Positions 33,601-40,557 of a DNA stretch of 64,000 bases are shown here, piece after piece. Position numbers and translations under genes: made by a program. The number at the start of each line of letters is the position of its first letter. Position 1 is the stretch's first letter. The notes under the pieces were generated by a model that was given only the letters and a program-made list of their open reading frames with translations, was not told the DNA's origin and ran no database searches. Source of the DNA: Nocardioides sp. Root190 (GTDB lineage: Bacteria; Actinomycetota; Actinomycetes; Propionibacteriales; Nocardioidaceae); assembly GCF_001428565.1 (NCBI RefSeq), contig NZ_LMIA01000013.1, positions 392,739 through 456,738 of the forward strand. Direction: 5' to 3'.

Positions 33601-34206
33601 CACGAAGAGGTCGTCCGGCGCCGCGCGCAGCGACCCGGCGTAGATCGGCACACCGACGGCGTCACCAGTGGCGTCGATGGCGTCGCAGAGGGCGTGGACG
33701 AACGAGGTGTTCCCGCTCGCCTGGTGCGCCCGGTAGAACAGCACGCCGACGCGCGATGCCCCGGGGTCCGCCTGGGCCGGCCGCTCGAGGATCCCCCACG
33801 CGGGGATCACCTCCGGCGGCTCGAAGCCCTCGCCGGTCAACAGCACCGTGTCGGAGAGGAAGCGGTGGAGCTGCTCGAGGTTGCGGGGACCGCCCTCGGC
33901 CAGGTAGCGGTGCGCCTCGGCAGCGAGGCCGACCGGGACGGTCGACATCTCCATCAGCTCGGCGCTCGGCGTCTGCTCGCCGCCGAGCACGACCATGGGC
34001 TTCCCGGTCGCGCGGATCCGCTCGAAGCCGGTGCACAGGTCCTGGGGGCCGCCGAGGATGCGTGCGACCACGAGGTCGGCTGCCTCGATCGCGGCCGCCA
34101 TGTCGGTGTGCCCGGGACGGCCGGGGTTGGCCCAGGTGTAGTCGGCGCCGCTCGACCGTGCGGAGAGCAGGTCGGTGTCGGACGTGGAGAGCAGTGCGAT
34201 GCGCAT
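30625..34206 (-). CDS. cobN: Cobaltochelatase subunit CobN
   Basis: A 1,193-residue large chelatase subunit, the normal size. It inserts cobalt into hydrogenobyrinic acid a,c-diamide using the AAA+/VWA partner at 16.7 kb. It begins MRIALLSTSDTDLLSARSS; central blocks include QPPRGFGENPVAIYHDPDLA, HLGKHGSMEWLPGKNAALS and GRNFYTVDPRAVPS, all CobN signatures. The C-terminal region (RIFGSKPGSYGAGI, DDYFQYHGGMVATIRALTG, NPRWIGAMQRHGYKGAFE) is complete. It is preceded by a cobalamin riboswitch and GGAGGAATCGCGCC before the ATG. It is first in the cobN-cobF-fdx-cobQ-cobK operon. Confidence 0.96.
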   Translation of the reverse strand: MRIALLSTSDTDLLSARSSGADYTWANPGRPGHTDMAAAIEAADLVVARILGGPQDLCTGFERIRATGKPMVVLGGEQTPSAELMEMSTVPVGLAAEAHRYLAEGGPRNLEQLHRFLSDTVLLTGEGFEPPEVIPAWGILERPAQADPGASRVGVLFYRAHQASGNTSFVHALCDAIDATGDAVGVPIYAGSLRAAPDDLFVALGDLDALVVTVLAAGGSTPAAVSAGGEDETWDVERIAALDIPVLQGLCLTSSRADWEASDEGVTPIDYANQVAIPEFDGRISTVPFSFKELDPAGLPSYVADAERSARVAGLAVNYARLRSVPNADKKIALMLSAYPTKHSRIGNAVGLDTPVSAVRMLRRLRDAGYDVGDGFGVLDLEDDTVAGDTLIHSLIAAGGQDEEWLTSVQLSDAHVRISKADYDAWTADIPADLRGDMVEAWGESPGTLFVNDDNEIVLATLRAGNIVLMIQPPRGFGENPVAIYHDPDLAPSHHYLAAYRWVQHGFGAHAVVHLGKHGSMEWLPGKNAALSASCGTDAAIGSMPLIYPFLVNDPGEGAQAKRRAHATIIDHLIPPMARAEAYGDIARLEGLLEDYDKISAMDPAKLAAIRGEIWALMRAAELHRDLGLEERPEDDDFDDFLLHVDGWLCEIKDVQIRDGLHILGQAPDGEARVNLVLAILRASQVWGGQSHALPGLRSALGLVPDAPTPEVDRVEAEARELIEAMEKSGWDPARVEDLHADPVVRQVLDFAATEVVPRLARTTDELDHTLHALAGGFVPAGPSGSPLRGLVNVLPTGRNFYTVDPRAVPSRLAWQTGQAMADSLIQRYLDDEGTYPESVGLSVWGTSAMRTSGDDIAEVLALIGVRPEWDEASKRVHTLTVIELEELGRPRIDVTVRISGFFRDAFPHVVAMLDDAVRMVAELDEPLEKNFVRAHSQADVAEHGDERRATTRIFGSKPGSYGAGILQAVESGTWRDDADLAEVYTAWGGFAYGRDLDGVPAADDMRANYRRIKIAAKNIDTREHDIADSDDYFQYHGGMVATIRALTGSDPKAYVGDSTSPDAVRTRTLQEETNRVFRARVVNPRWIGAMQRHGYKGAFELAATVDYLFGFDATAGVVHDWMYESLAKSYVLDETNQAFLRTSNPWALRSIVERLHEAKDRGLWESPDPEVLAALQAAYLEVEGDLEDSAGA

Positions 34207-34239
34207 GGCGCGATTCCTCCTGGGGGTTCTCGCCCCTCA

Positions 34240-34362
34240 TCGGCGGTGCGTCCGTGAGCAGTGTCTGGCTCTCCGGCCCGATCTGCGTGGCCCGGATCAC
34301 AGTGGCGGAACCGCCCCGGTCTCACACCGGGTTCCTGCACGACGGACCTGTGGGGAGTCAGC
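34240..34362 (-). promoter_or_regulatory. Cobalamin riboswitch upstream of cobN
   Basis: On the minus strand: GGTCCGTCGTGCAGGAACCC, GGTGTGAGACCGGGGCGGTT, CCGCCACTGTGATCC, then GGAGAGCCAGACACTGCTCA. This is the third B12 aptamer in the window and belongs to the cobN-led operon. The downstream piece before the start codon has a GGGGCGAGAACCCCC hairpin immediately before the ribosome binding site, a plausible expression platform. Confidence 0.94.
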
Positions 34363-34375
34363 CTACGGTGGTGCC

Positions 34376-34933
34376 ATGCAGGCTCAGGCGAGTGGTCTCC
34401 AGGTCTCGGTGCACGGACACCCCAATGCCGACACCCTCTTGCTCTGGCACCCAGCGATCCAGACCGATCCCGACGGCGTCGCCGCTCTCGCGAGCCGCAT
34501 CGCCGGTCGGAGCAACGTGCGCGTCGTCCTGCCCGTCTGGGCCGCCGCGACGGCCGCGCAGGACCTCCTGCGCTCGGTCCGCTACGCCCGGGAGTCATCG
34601 GTGCACCGGCCCGACGGCCTCTCCGTGGTGGGGTACGCCGACGCCGGCATCGCCGCGCTGAGCCTGGCCCAGAACCAGCGACGCCTGGGCATCGGCCTGG
34701 TCCGTGCGACCTGTGTCGACGGCCGCCCCGGCTTGGGCGACCCGATCAGTGGCCAGCTCCTCGGCGACCCCGCGTCGGCCCCGGTGGAGACCGCGATCGA
34801 CGTGATCGAGGGCAGTGACGAGGCCGCAGCGAGCTGGGCCCGCGCCACGGTCGAGGCGTGGCGCGGCGCCGGCTGGGACGCGAACCTCGTCCCGAACGAT
34901 CAGTTCACCTGGCGGGTCAGTCCGTCCCAGTAG
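34376..34933 (+). CDS. Hypothetical alpha/beta-hydrolase-like protein
   Basis: A 185-residue protein starting at ATG 34376. The order of segments (VHGHPNADTLLLWHPAIQ, VRVVLPVWAA, GLSVVGYADAGIAALSLA, LGIGLVRATCVDG) looks like a small alpha/beta hydrolase core, but the nucleophile turn reads GYADAG with no serine. It may therefore be non-catalytic or a different fold. I do not recognise a named family. It is divergent from the B12-regulated cobN gene across the riboswitch, and its 3' end overlaps the acyl-CoA ligase end by 34 bp. Confidence 0.6.
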   Translation: MQAQASGLQVSVHGHPNADTLLLWHPAIQTDPDGVAALASRIAGRSNVRVVLPVWAAATAAQDLLRSVRYARESSVHRPDGLSVVGYADAGIAALSLAQNQRRLGIGLVRATCVDGRPGLGDPISGQLLGDPASAPVETAIDVIEGSDEAAASWARATVEAWRGAGWDANLVPNDQFTWRVSPSQ

Positions 34934-36453
34934 GGCGCCCGCAGCTTGAACTTCTGCAGCTTGCCGGTGGCGGTGCGGGCGAGCTCGTCGCGGAACTCGA
35001 CCGACGTCGGGGACTTGTAGCCCGCCAGTCGGTCCTTGCACCAGCGGATCAGCTCCGCCTCCATCTCAGGGCCGGCGGTCGCCTCACCGGTCAGCACGAC
35101 GAGTGCCTTGATCGTCTCGCCCCACTTCTCGCTGGGCACGCCGATCACGGCCACCTCGGCCACGGCGGGGTGCGAGAACAGGGTGTCCTCGACCTCGATC
35201 GAGGTGACGTTCTCGCCCCCGGTGATGATCACGTCCTTCTTGCGGTCCGCGATCGTGAGATAGCCGTCCTCGCCGACGAAGCCGCCGTCGCCGGTGTGGA
35301 ACCAGCCCTCGGCCAAGGCGGTGGCGCTCTCCTCGGGCTGCTCCCAGTAGCCCTCGAGCACGACGTTGGAGCGGGCCAGCACCTCGCCGGCGCCCTCCTC
35401 CGACTCGTCGATGCGCAGCCTGACGCCGATCGCCGGCGCGCCCGCGCGGGTCAGCCTGGCCGCCCGTTCCTCGGCCGGCAGGTCGTCCCACTCGGCGCGG
35501 GTGCGGTTGAAGGTGAGGAGCGGTGAGGTCTCGGTGAGGCCGTAGATCTGGATGAACTCCCAGCCCAGCTCCTCCTGGACCCGGATCACCGTCTTCGTGG
35601 GCGGCGGAGCACCGGCCATGATGATCCGCACCTTGTCCCGACCGGGGATCTCGCCCTCCCAGCTCTGGGCCGCCTCGAGCACCGCAGCGGCGACGGCCGG
35701 CGCGGCACACATCACGGTGACACCGTGGTCGCGCACCCGCCGCAGGATCTCGGCCCCGTCGACCTTGCGGAGCACGACGTGCTGCGCGCCCATCCCGGTC
35801 ATCGCGAACGGCATCCCCCACCCGTTGGCGTGGAACATCGGCAGCGTGTGCAGGTAGACGTCGCGGTCGCTGATCTGCGCGTGCAGCCCGAAGGTCACGG
35901 CGTTCGTCCAGATGTTGCGGTGCGTGATCTGCACGCCCTTGGGGCGCGCGGTCGTGCCCGAGGTGTAGTTGATCGTGGCGGTCGCCGCCTCGTCGTACTC
36001 CCAGGGGCGGGGCTCGACACCCTCGGGGGCGTAGAGCACGGAGTCGTCGCCGATCACGAACTTCTGCTCGCAGCTCACCCCGGCGAGGGACTCCTCCAGC
36101 TCCGGGTCGACGTACAGGACGCGGGCGCCGGAGTGCTCGACGATGTACTGCACCTCGTCCGGGCTGAGTCGGAAGTTCACGGGCACCAGCACCCGTCCCC
36201 AGCCGCTGACGCCGAAGAACGACGTGAGCAGGCGGCTGCTGTTGTGGCTGACGACCGCGACCCGGTCCCCGACGCCGATCCCGAGCTCGTCCAGCTTCGC
36301 CGCCTGACGACGGGCCAGCGCACCCATCTCGGCGTAGGTGAGCTCGCCCTGGGTCGGGGCGGGCTGGGTGGGCTCGTCCACGACACCCACCCGCTCGCCG
36401 TACACGGTGACGGCGCGGTCGAGGAAGTCGTTGACGCTGAACGGCACGAACAC
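34900..36453 (-). CDS. AMP-forming acyl-CoA synthetase / ligase
   Basis: A 517-residue adenylate-forming enzyme. The ATP-binding motif TINYTSGTTARPKGV, the motif IYGLTETSP and the hinge region WFHTGDGGFVGEDGYLTIADR are present; the C-terminal catalytic lysine lies in ARTATGKLQKFKLR. It activates a carboxylic acid, probably medium or long chain, to an acyl-CoA. The motif HANGWGMPF is often seen in FadD-like enzymes. GTG 36453 is preceded by AGGAGG at ideal spacing. The substrate cannot be read from sequence. Confidence 0.88.
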   Translation of the reverse strand: MFVPFSVNDFLDRAVTVYGERVGVVDEPTQPAPTQGELTYAEMGALARRQAAKLDELGIGVGDRVAVVSHNSSRLLTSFFGVSGWGRVLVPVNFRLSPDEVQYIVEHSGARVLYVDPELEESLAGVSCEQKFVIGDDSVLYAPEGVEPRPWEYDEAATATINYTSGTTARPKGVQITHRNIWTNAVTFGLHAQISDRDVYLHTLPMFHANGWGMPFAMTGMGAQHVVLRKVDGAEILRRVRDHGVTVMCAAPAVAAAVLEAAQSWEGEIPGRDKVRIIMAGAPPPTKTVIRVQEELGWEFIQIYGLTETSPLLTFNRTRAEWDDLPAEERAARLTRAGAPAIGVRLRIDESEEGAGEVLARSNVVLEGYWEQPEESATALAEGWFHTGDGGFVGEDGYLTIADRKKDVIITGGENVTSIEVEDTLFSHPAVAEVAVIGVPSEKWGETIKALVVLTGEATAGPEMEAELIRWCKDRLAGYKSPTSVEFRDELARTATGKLQKFKLRAPYWDGLTRQVN

Positions 36454-36540
36454 GGCAGTCCTCCTGGAAGCCTCGGGTGATGTGCACCACCCTAGAGCCG
36501 GACCGGCTGCCGCAAACCCCTCGAAAGGAGGGCGGCCGCT

Positions 36541-36560
36541 CGATGAGAGTCCTCTCATCG
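36541..36560. promoter_or_regulatory. 20-bp palindrome, candidate response-regulator site (copy 1)
   Basis: Perfect arms CGATGAGAG (36541-36549) and CTCTCATCG (36552-36560) around TC. It lies 44 bp before the first gene of the small protein/histidine kinase/response regulator operon. A near-identical site with the same 2-bp spacer is at 40523-40542. Confidence 0.65.
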
Positions 36561-36603
36561 ACCTCTCACCCCCCACCCATCGTCGGGCAGGATGATCCGG
36601 GTC

Positions 36604-36939
36604 ATGGGTCCGCTCTGGAAGACGTTGCTGCCGTTCGGCCTGCTGCTGGCCGCTGTCGGCTTCATCGTCGGCGCCGTCGTCGCGAGCGGTACGGGGGAGC
36701 CGCCCGCGCGGCGCCCCGTCGACATGAGCGTCGTGCCGGGGTCGGGGACTCCCTCGACGCAGGTCTCGCCGACGCCCTCCCCCACCGCCCCGGCCAACCG
36801 CCCCAGCCGGACGCCGAGCGCGGAGGTGCCCGTGGTCACGCCCCGGCCGGGCGGAGCCGGACGCGACGACGATGACGACGACCGGGACGACCGGGACGAT
36901 GACGACGACCGGGACGAGCGCGACGACGATGACGACTGA
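36604..36939 (+). CDS. Small membrane-anchored protein with Asp/Arg-rich tail
   Basis: A 111-residue protein with one N-terminal hydrophobic helix (about residues 6-30, LLPFGLLLAAVGFIVGAVVA). A Pro/Ser/Thr-rich stalk follows (about 40-80), then a tail made almost only of Asp with regularly spaced Arg (last 26 residues). No known domain. The highly acidic tail suggests cation binding or charge interaction outside the membrane. It is the first gene of the two-component operon and overlaps the kinase start. An upstream ATG at 36592 would add four residues. The role in signalling is an inference from position. Confidence 0.7.
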   Translation: MGPLWKTLLPFGLLLAAVGFIVGAVVASGTGEPPARRPVDMSVVPGSGTPSTQVSPTPSPTAPANRPSRTPSAEVPVVTPRPGGAGRDDDDDDRDDRDDDDDRDERDDDDD

Positions 36940-38362
36940 GCGGTCCCGCCCCGGGCTCTCGGTCCGGATCCGGATCACCGCCGCCGTCGCCCTGCTCGTC
37001 TCGATCGCGCTGGCCGGAGCCGGCGTGATCGTCCACTGGGTCGAGAGCGGCGCCATCGTCGAGGACACCCAGCGCGAGGTCGAGCAGGAGCTCGACGAGT
37101 TCGTCGCCCTCCAGCGCTCCGGCGACTTCACCTCCATCCCCGATCTCCTCGAGGGCTTCCTCGAGCGCAACGTCCCCGACGACGACGAGCTCCTGGTCGG
37201 CTGGGTGGAGGACGGGCCGGCCTTCCAGTTCCCCCGCGACCCGCTCGTCGAGGACGCAGAGTTCCAGGAGGCGGCCGCGACGCTCGTCGCCTCCGGAGGT
37301 ACGACGTACCTCGACACCGCCGGCGGCGAGGTCCGGATCACGGCCCAGCCGGTCCGCCGCGACACGGAGTCCGGTGCGCTGCTGGTCGTCACCTACCTCG
37401 CCGAGGACCGCGACGAGCTGCTGCGCACCATGCGGACCTACGCCCTGGTCGCGCTCCTGTCCGCCGTGCTGGTGACCGGGACGGCAGCGTGGCTCTCCGG
37501 GCGCCTGCTGCGCCCGCTGCGCACGCTGCGGGTCGCCGCCGACGGCATCGGGGCCACCGACCTCGGACGCCGTCTGCCGGCGACCGGGAACGACGACATC
37601 ACCGCCCTCACCCACACCATCAACGGCATGCTCGACCGCCTGGAGCAGGCCTTCGCCGGCCAGCGGGAGTTCCTCGACGACGCCGGCCACGAGCTGCGGA
37701 CACCGCTCACCGTCCTGCGCGGCCACCTCGAGCTGCTCGACGTCGCCAGCCCCTCCGAGGTCGCCGAGACCCGCGCTCTGCTGCTCGACGAGGTCGACCG
37801 GATGGCCCGGCTGGTCGGCGACCTGATCCTGCTCGCCAAGAGCGACCGACCCGACTTCCTCACCCTCGACGACGTCGACCCGTCCGACCTCCTCACCACG
37901 GCCATCGGCAAGGCCCGCGGACTGGGCGAGCGTCAGTGGGCGCTCGAGCTGCCTGCCCCCGATGCCGTCGACGGGCTGCCACCGAGCGTGGTGATGGACG
38001 GACAGCGGATGACCCAGGCCCTGCTCGCCCTCGCCGACAACGCCGTCAAGCACACCGGCACCGGCGACCGGATCGCGTTCGGTGCGGCCCTCCACGGCCC
38101 GCTGCTGCGCTGCTGGGTCCACGACGACGGCGCCGGGGTCGCCCCCGCGGACCAGGAGCGGATCTTCGGCCGCTTCGGTCGCGCCGCAGTCCCGCCCGGC
38201 GACGAGGGCTTCGGACTGGGTCTGTCCATCGTCGGCGCCATCGCGCACGCCCATGGAGGCACGGCGTACGTCGACCCGCACACCCGCGCCGGCGCCCGCT
38301 TCGTGCTCGACGTACCCGCCGTCCTGACCGCCGCCGAACCCACCCACGACGGAAGGCTGTAG
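36929..38362 (+). CDS. Two-component sensor histidine kinase
   Basis: A 477-residue OmpR-class kinase. Transmembrane helix 1 is about residues 16-38, an extracytoplasmic sensor region about 39-168, helix 2 about 169-189, then a HAMP domain. The HisKA phosphoacceptor is in FLDDAGHELRTPLTVLRGH (His254). The ATPase domain has ALADNAVKHTGTGDRI (N box), HDDGAGVAP and GFGLGLSIVGAIAHAHGG (G boxes). ATG 36929 overlaps the small acidic protein by 11 bp. Signal unknown. Confidence 0.93.
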   Translation: MTTERSRPGLSVRIRITAAVALLVSIALAGAGVIVHWVESGAIVEDTQREVEQELDEFVALQRSGDFTSIPDLLEGFLERNVPDDDELLVGWVEDGPAFQFPRDPLVEDAEFQEAAATLVASGGTTYLDTAGGEVRITAQPVRRDTESGALLVVTYLAEDRDELLRTMRTYALVALLSAVLVTGTAAWLSGRLLRPLRTLRVAADGIGATDLGRRLPATGNDDITALTHTINGMLDRLEQAFAGQREFLDDAGHELRTPLTVLRGHLELLDVASPSEVAETRALLLDEVDRMARLVGDLILLAKSDRPDFLTLDDVDPSDLLTTAIGKARGLGERQWALELPAPDAVDGLPPSVVMDGQRMTQALLALADNAVKHTGTGDRIAFGAALHGPLLRCWVHDDGAGVAPADQERIFGRFGRAAVPPGDEGFGLGLSIVGAIAHAHGGTAYVDPHTRAGARFVLDVPAVLTAAEPTHDGRL

Positions 38363-38364
38363 CG

Positions 38365-39036
38365 ATGGCCCGGATCCTGATCGTCGAGGACGAGCAGCGC
38401 ATCGCCTCGTTCCTCGCCAAGGGCCTGCGCGCCGAAGGCCACCAGACCACGGTCGCGGCCGACGGCCGGACCGGCCTGGACCATGCGCTCAGCGGCGAGT
38501 TCGACCTGCTGGTGCTCGACATCGGACTGCCCGTCCTGGACGGGTTCGCGCTCCTGGACCAGCTGCGCTCCCAGGGCTCCCGGATGCCCGTCATCGTGCT
38601 CACCGCCCGGGACTCGGTGGCCGACACCGTCAGCGCGCTGGAGGGCGGCGCGGACGACTACATGCCCAAGCCGTTCCGGTTCGCCGAGCTGAACGCCCGC
38701 GTCAAGCTCCGCCTGCGCCAGCTCTCCGGCTCCGGGGACGCAGGTCCCGTGGGCAGCCTCGAGGCCGGCGGCGTGCACCTGGACCTGCGCACCCGCCGCG
38801 CCACCGTCTCCGGCCGGGAGGTCGAGCTCTCCGCCCGGGAGTTCGCCCTGGCCGAGATCTTCCTGCGCAACGCCGGACAGGTCCTCTCCCGCGAACAGCT
38901 CCTCGACCACGTCTGGGGCCTCGACTTCGACCCCGGCTCCAATGTCGTCGACGTCTACGTCGGCTACCTGCGCCGCAAGATCGGCGCCGGCGCCATCTCC
39001 ACCGTGCGCGGGATGGGCTACCGGCTCGACCGCTGA
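38365..39036 (+). CDS. OmpR-family response regulator
   Basis: A 223-residue regulator. The receiver domain has phosphoacceptor Asp52 (LLVLDIGLPVLDG), with acidic residues VEDE near the N-terminus and the conserved lysine in MPKPFRF. The C-terminal winged helix ends LSREQLLDHVWGLDFDPGSN, VVDVYVGYLRRKIG and TVRGMGYRL. It follows the kinase by 2 bp and is its obvious partner. The 20-bp palindromes at 36541 and 40523 are its likely targets. Confidence 0.95.
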   Translation: MARILIVEDEQRIASFLAKGLRAEGHQTTVAADGRTGLDHALSGEFDLLVLDIGLPVLDGFALLDQLRSQGSRMPVIVLTARDSVADTVSALEGGADDYMPKPFRFAELNARVKLRLRQLSGSGDAGPVGSLEAGGVHLDLRTRRATVSGREVELSAREFALAEIFLRNAGQVLSREQLLDHVWGLDFDPGSNVVDVYVGYLRRKIGAGAISTVRGMGYRLDR

Positions 39037-39042
39037 CCCCGC

Positions 39043-39073
39043 CCTCCCGCCGAGTTGTCGGCGAGTCGGGAGG
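39043..39073. terminator. Possible bidirectional terminator hairpin
   Basis: Arms CCTCCCG (39043-39049) and CGGGAGG (39067-39073), with an inner CCGA/TCGG pair, lie between the convergent response regulator and kinase genes. There is no T-run, so termination is only plausible. Confidence 0.4.
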
Positions 39074-39082
39074 AGGGGGAGG

Positions 39083-39967
39083 TCAGCCCTTCCAGTTGAG
39101 GGTCGGGGCCGGCAGTGCCGCCAGCTCCGGCTCGAGCGCCTCGGCCACCTCGCGCGGGAGCGGGCGGTCGGCCGGGTCGGGCTCGAGCATCGCGTGCACC
39201 AGCTTCGACACGGCGGAGGGGACGTCCTCGGGCAGCTCGGCCGGGGCGTCACGCAGCTGCGGGAACCGGGCGACGGGCTCGCGCGCGTCGGGGTCCCCCG
39301 CCGCGAACGGTCGGCGCCCCCCGATGGCGTGGAACAGCGTCGCACCCAGGCCCCAGACGTCGCTGGCGTAGCCGGGGACGCCGAACGGGCCCGGCGAGGC
39401 CTGCTCGGGTGCCATGTAGGCGTCGGTACCGATCAGGCCGTCGATCTCGGCCGCCCGCTCGGCCTGACGGGCGACGGACAGGTCGATCAGCCGGGCCGGG
39501 GAGCCCATGATCACATTGCTGGGCTTGATGTCGAGGTGGCACACGTCGGCGTGCCTGAAGAAGTGCAGAGCCGAGGCGATGTCGACCGCGAGCGGGAGGT
39601 ACTGCTGCGGAGAGAGCCGCCCGTGCCTCCGGATCAACCGGGACAGGCTGGGACCCTCCACGTGCTCGAGCACCAGGTGCGGGCGGGGGCCGGCGTCGTC
39701 GTACCTCAGCCCGCGTACGACGACCGGGTGGTGCGCCACGTCCAGTGCCGTCGCCTCGCGCACCATGCCACGGACCGTGTGCTCGTCGTCGGCCTCGTCG
39801 GGGCGCACGACCTTCACCACGACCGGGCCGAGGGTGATCTCGTCGAACGCCAGCCACGCCTCGTAGGCGGACCCACCCCCGAGCGACCGGATCGCGGTCA
39901 GCTCGGGGGCGATCGCGTCACCCTCGGCGAAGCCCCAGGTGGACAGCTCCCTGTCCTGCTCGTTCAC
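39083..39967 (-). CDS. Soluble serine/threonine protein kinase (DLS variant)
   Basis: A 294-residue Hanks-type kinase with no transmembrane helix and no sensor domain. Glycine loop LGGGSAYEAW (29-38), ATP-binding lysine in VVVKVV (Lys52), catalytic loop CHLDIKPSN (Asp146, Asn151), activation segment GTDAYMAPEQ. The metal-binding DFG motif reads DLS (Asp162), a change that keeps the essential aspartate. The start GTG 39967 lies 4 bp after the stop of the Asp/Arg-rich protein gene, so they form one operon. Substrates are unknown; the two-component proteins next door are candidates. Confidence 0.88.
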   Translation of the reverse strand: MNEQDRELSTWGFAEGDAIAPELTAIRSLGGGSAYEAWLAFDEITLGPVVVKVVRPDEADDEHTVRGMVREATALDVAHHPVVVRGLRYDDAGPRPHLVLEHVEGPSLSRLIRRHGRLSPQQYLPLAVDIASALHFFRHADVCHLDIKPSNVIMGSPARLIDLSVARQAERAAEIDGLIGTDAYMAPEQASPGPFGVPGYASDVWGLGATLFHAIGGRRPFAAGDPDAREPVARFPQLRDAPAELPEDVPSAVSKLVHAMLEPDPADRPLPREVAEALEPELAALPAPTLNWKG

Positions 39968-39971
39968 CCGG

Positions 39972-40439
39972 TCACCGGCGGGTGTTGTTGCGGCTGCGGT
40001 CGTTGGTGCGGTTGGCCGACCAGTCCCGCGCCTTCTTGCCGGGGCCGTCGGTCGTCCAGTCGCGGACCTTGCGACCCGAGCGGCTGTCGTCGCGGCCGCT
40101 GCGGGCGCCCGTGCGCGAACGGTCGGCGCGCGTGTTGCGCGAGACACGCGAGCGGGTGTTGGTCGCACGCGTGTTGGTGTCACGCGTGTTGGTCGCCGCG
40201 GCGCGGGCCTTGACGGACCCCGTCACGACCACCTTGTTGTCGGCCAGGTCGTCGTCCAGGTCGTCGTCCAGGTCGTCGTCCTCGGTGACCAGGACGATGT
40301 CGGGGGTGTCCTCCTCGCGCTTCACGGCCAGGTCCTGCGTGCCGGCGTCGGACGGCCAGGCAAGCAGGCTGACCGTCAGACCGGACGCCACCAGGCCGAC
40401 CAGACCGGTTGCCGCGACGACCACGGGCTTCTTCTTCAT
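39972..40439 (-). CDS. Secreted or membrane-anchored Asp/Arg-rich protein
   Basis: A 155-residue protein. An N-terminal signal or anchor (MKKKPVVVAATGLVGLVASGLTVSLLAWP style hydrophobic segment, about residues 5-28) precedes an acidic repeat (DDDL repeated three times, near residue 55). An Arg/Asn/Thr-rich region follows with repeats of NTRDT/NTRAT, then a basic Arg/Ser/Asp C-terminus. No known domain. A GGAGAAG ribosome binding site precedes ATG 40439. It is the first gene of the operon with the kinase. The mixed-charge composition resembles the protein at 36604. Confidence 0.72.
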   Translation of the reverse strand: MKKKPVVVAATGLVGLVASGLTVSLLAWPSDAGTQDLAVKREEDTPDIVLVTEDDDLDDDLDDDLADNKVVVTGSVKARAAATNTRDTNTRATNTRSRVSRNTRADRSRTGARSGRDDSRSGRKVRDWTTDGPGKKARDWSANRTNDRSRNNTRR

Positions 40440-40522
40440 GACTTCTCCTCCATCGGTGCGGACGTCGACTCCTGTCGACACCGAGGACTCTCCCGAGCGC
40501 GCGTGAGGCCACCATGAACCGA

Positions 40523-40542
40523 GGATGAGAGCCCCCTCATCC
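40523..40542. promoter_or_regulatory. 20-bp palindrome, candidate response-regulator site (copy 2)
   Basis: Arms GGATGAGAG (40523-40531) and CCCTCATCC (40534-40542) with spacer CC; one mismatch breaks the symmetry. It lies between the divergent Asp/Arg-rich protein gene and the small membrane protein gene, 16 bp before the latter start. Shares GATGAGAG-NN-CnCTCATC with the site at 36541. Confidence 0.62.
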
Positions 40543-40557
40543 ACTACCGTGCCGACC

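Noticed and set aside
30532-34257. A very long open frame (over 1,200 codons) on the plus strand, antisense to cobN.
   Set aside because: It is longer than CobN but has no recognisable domain and a composition rich in Val/Gly/Arg/Asp, as expected for the antisense of GC-rich codons. CobN itself matches its family over its full length.
36812-36939. Asp/Arg codon repeats considered as non-coding microsatellite.
   Set aside because: The frame is maintained to a stop that overlaps the kinase start, and a similar mixed-charge protein exists 3 kb away, so a real coding sequence is more likely.
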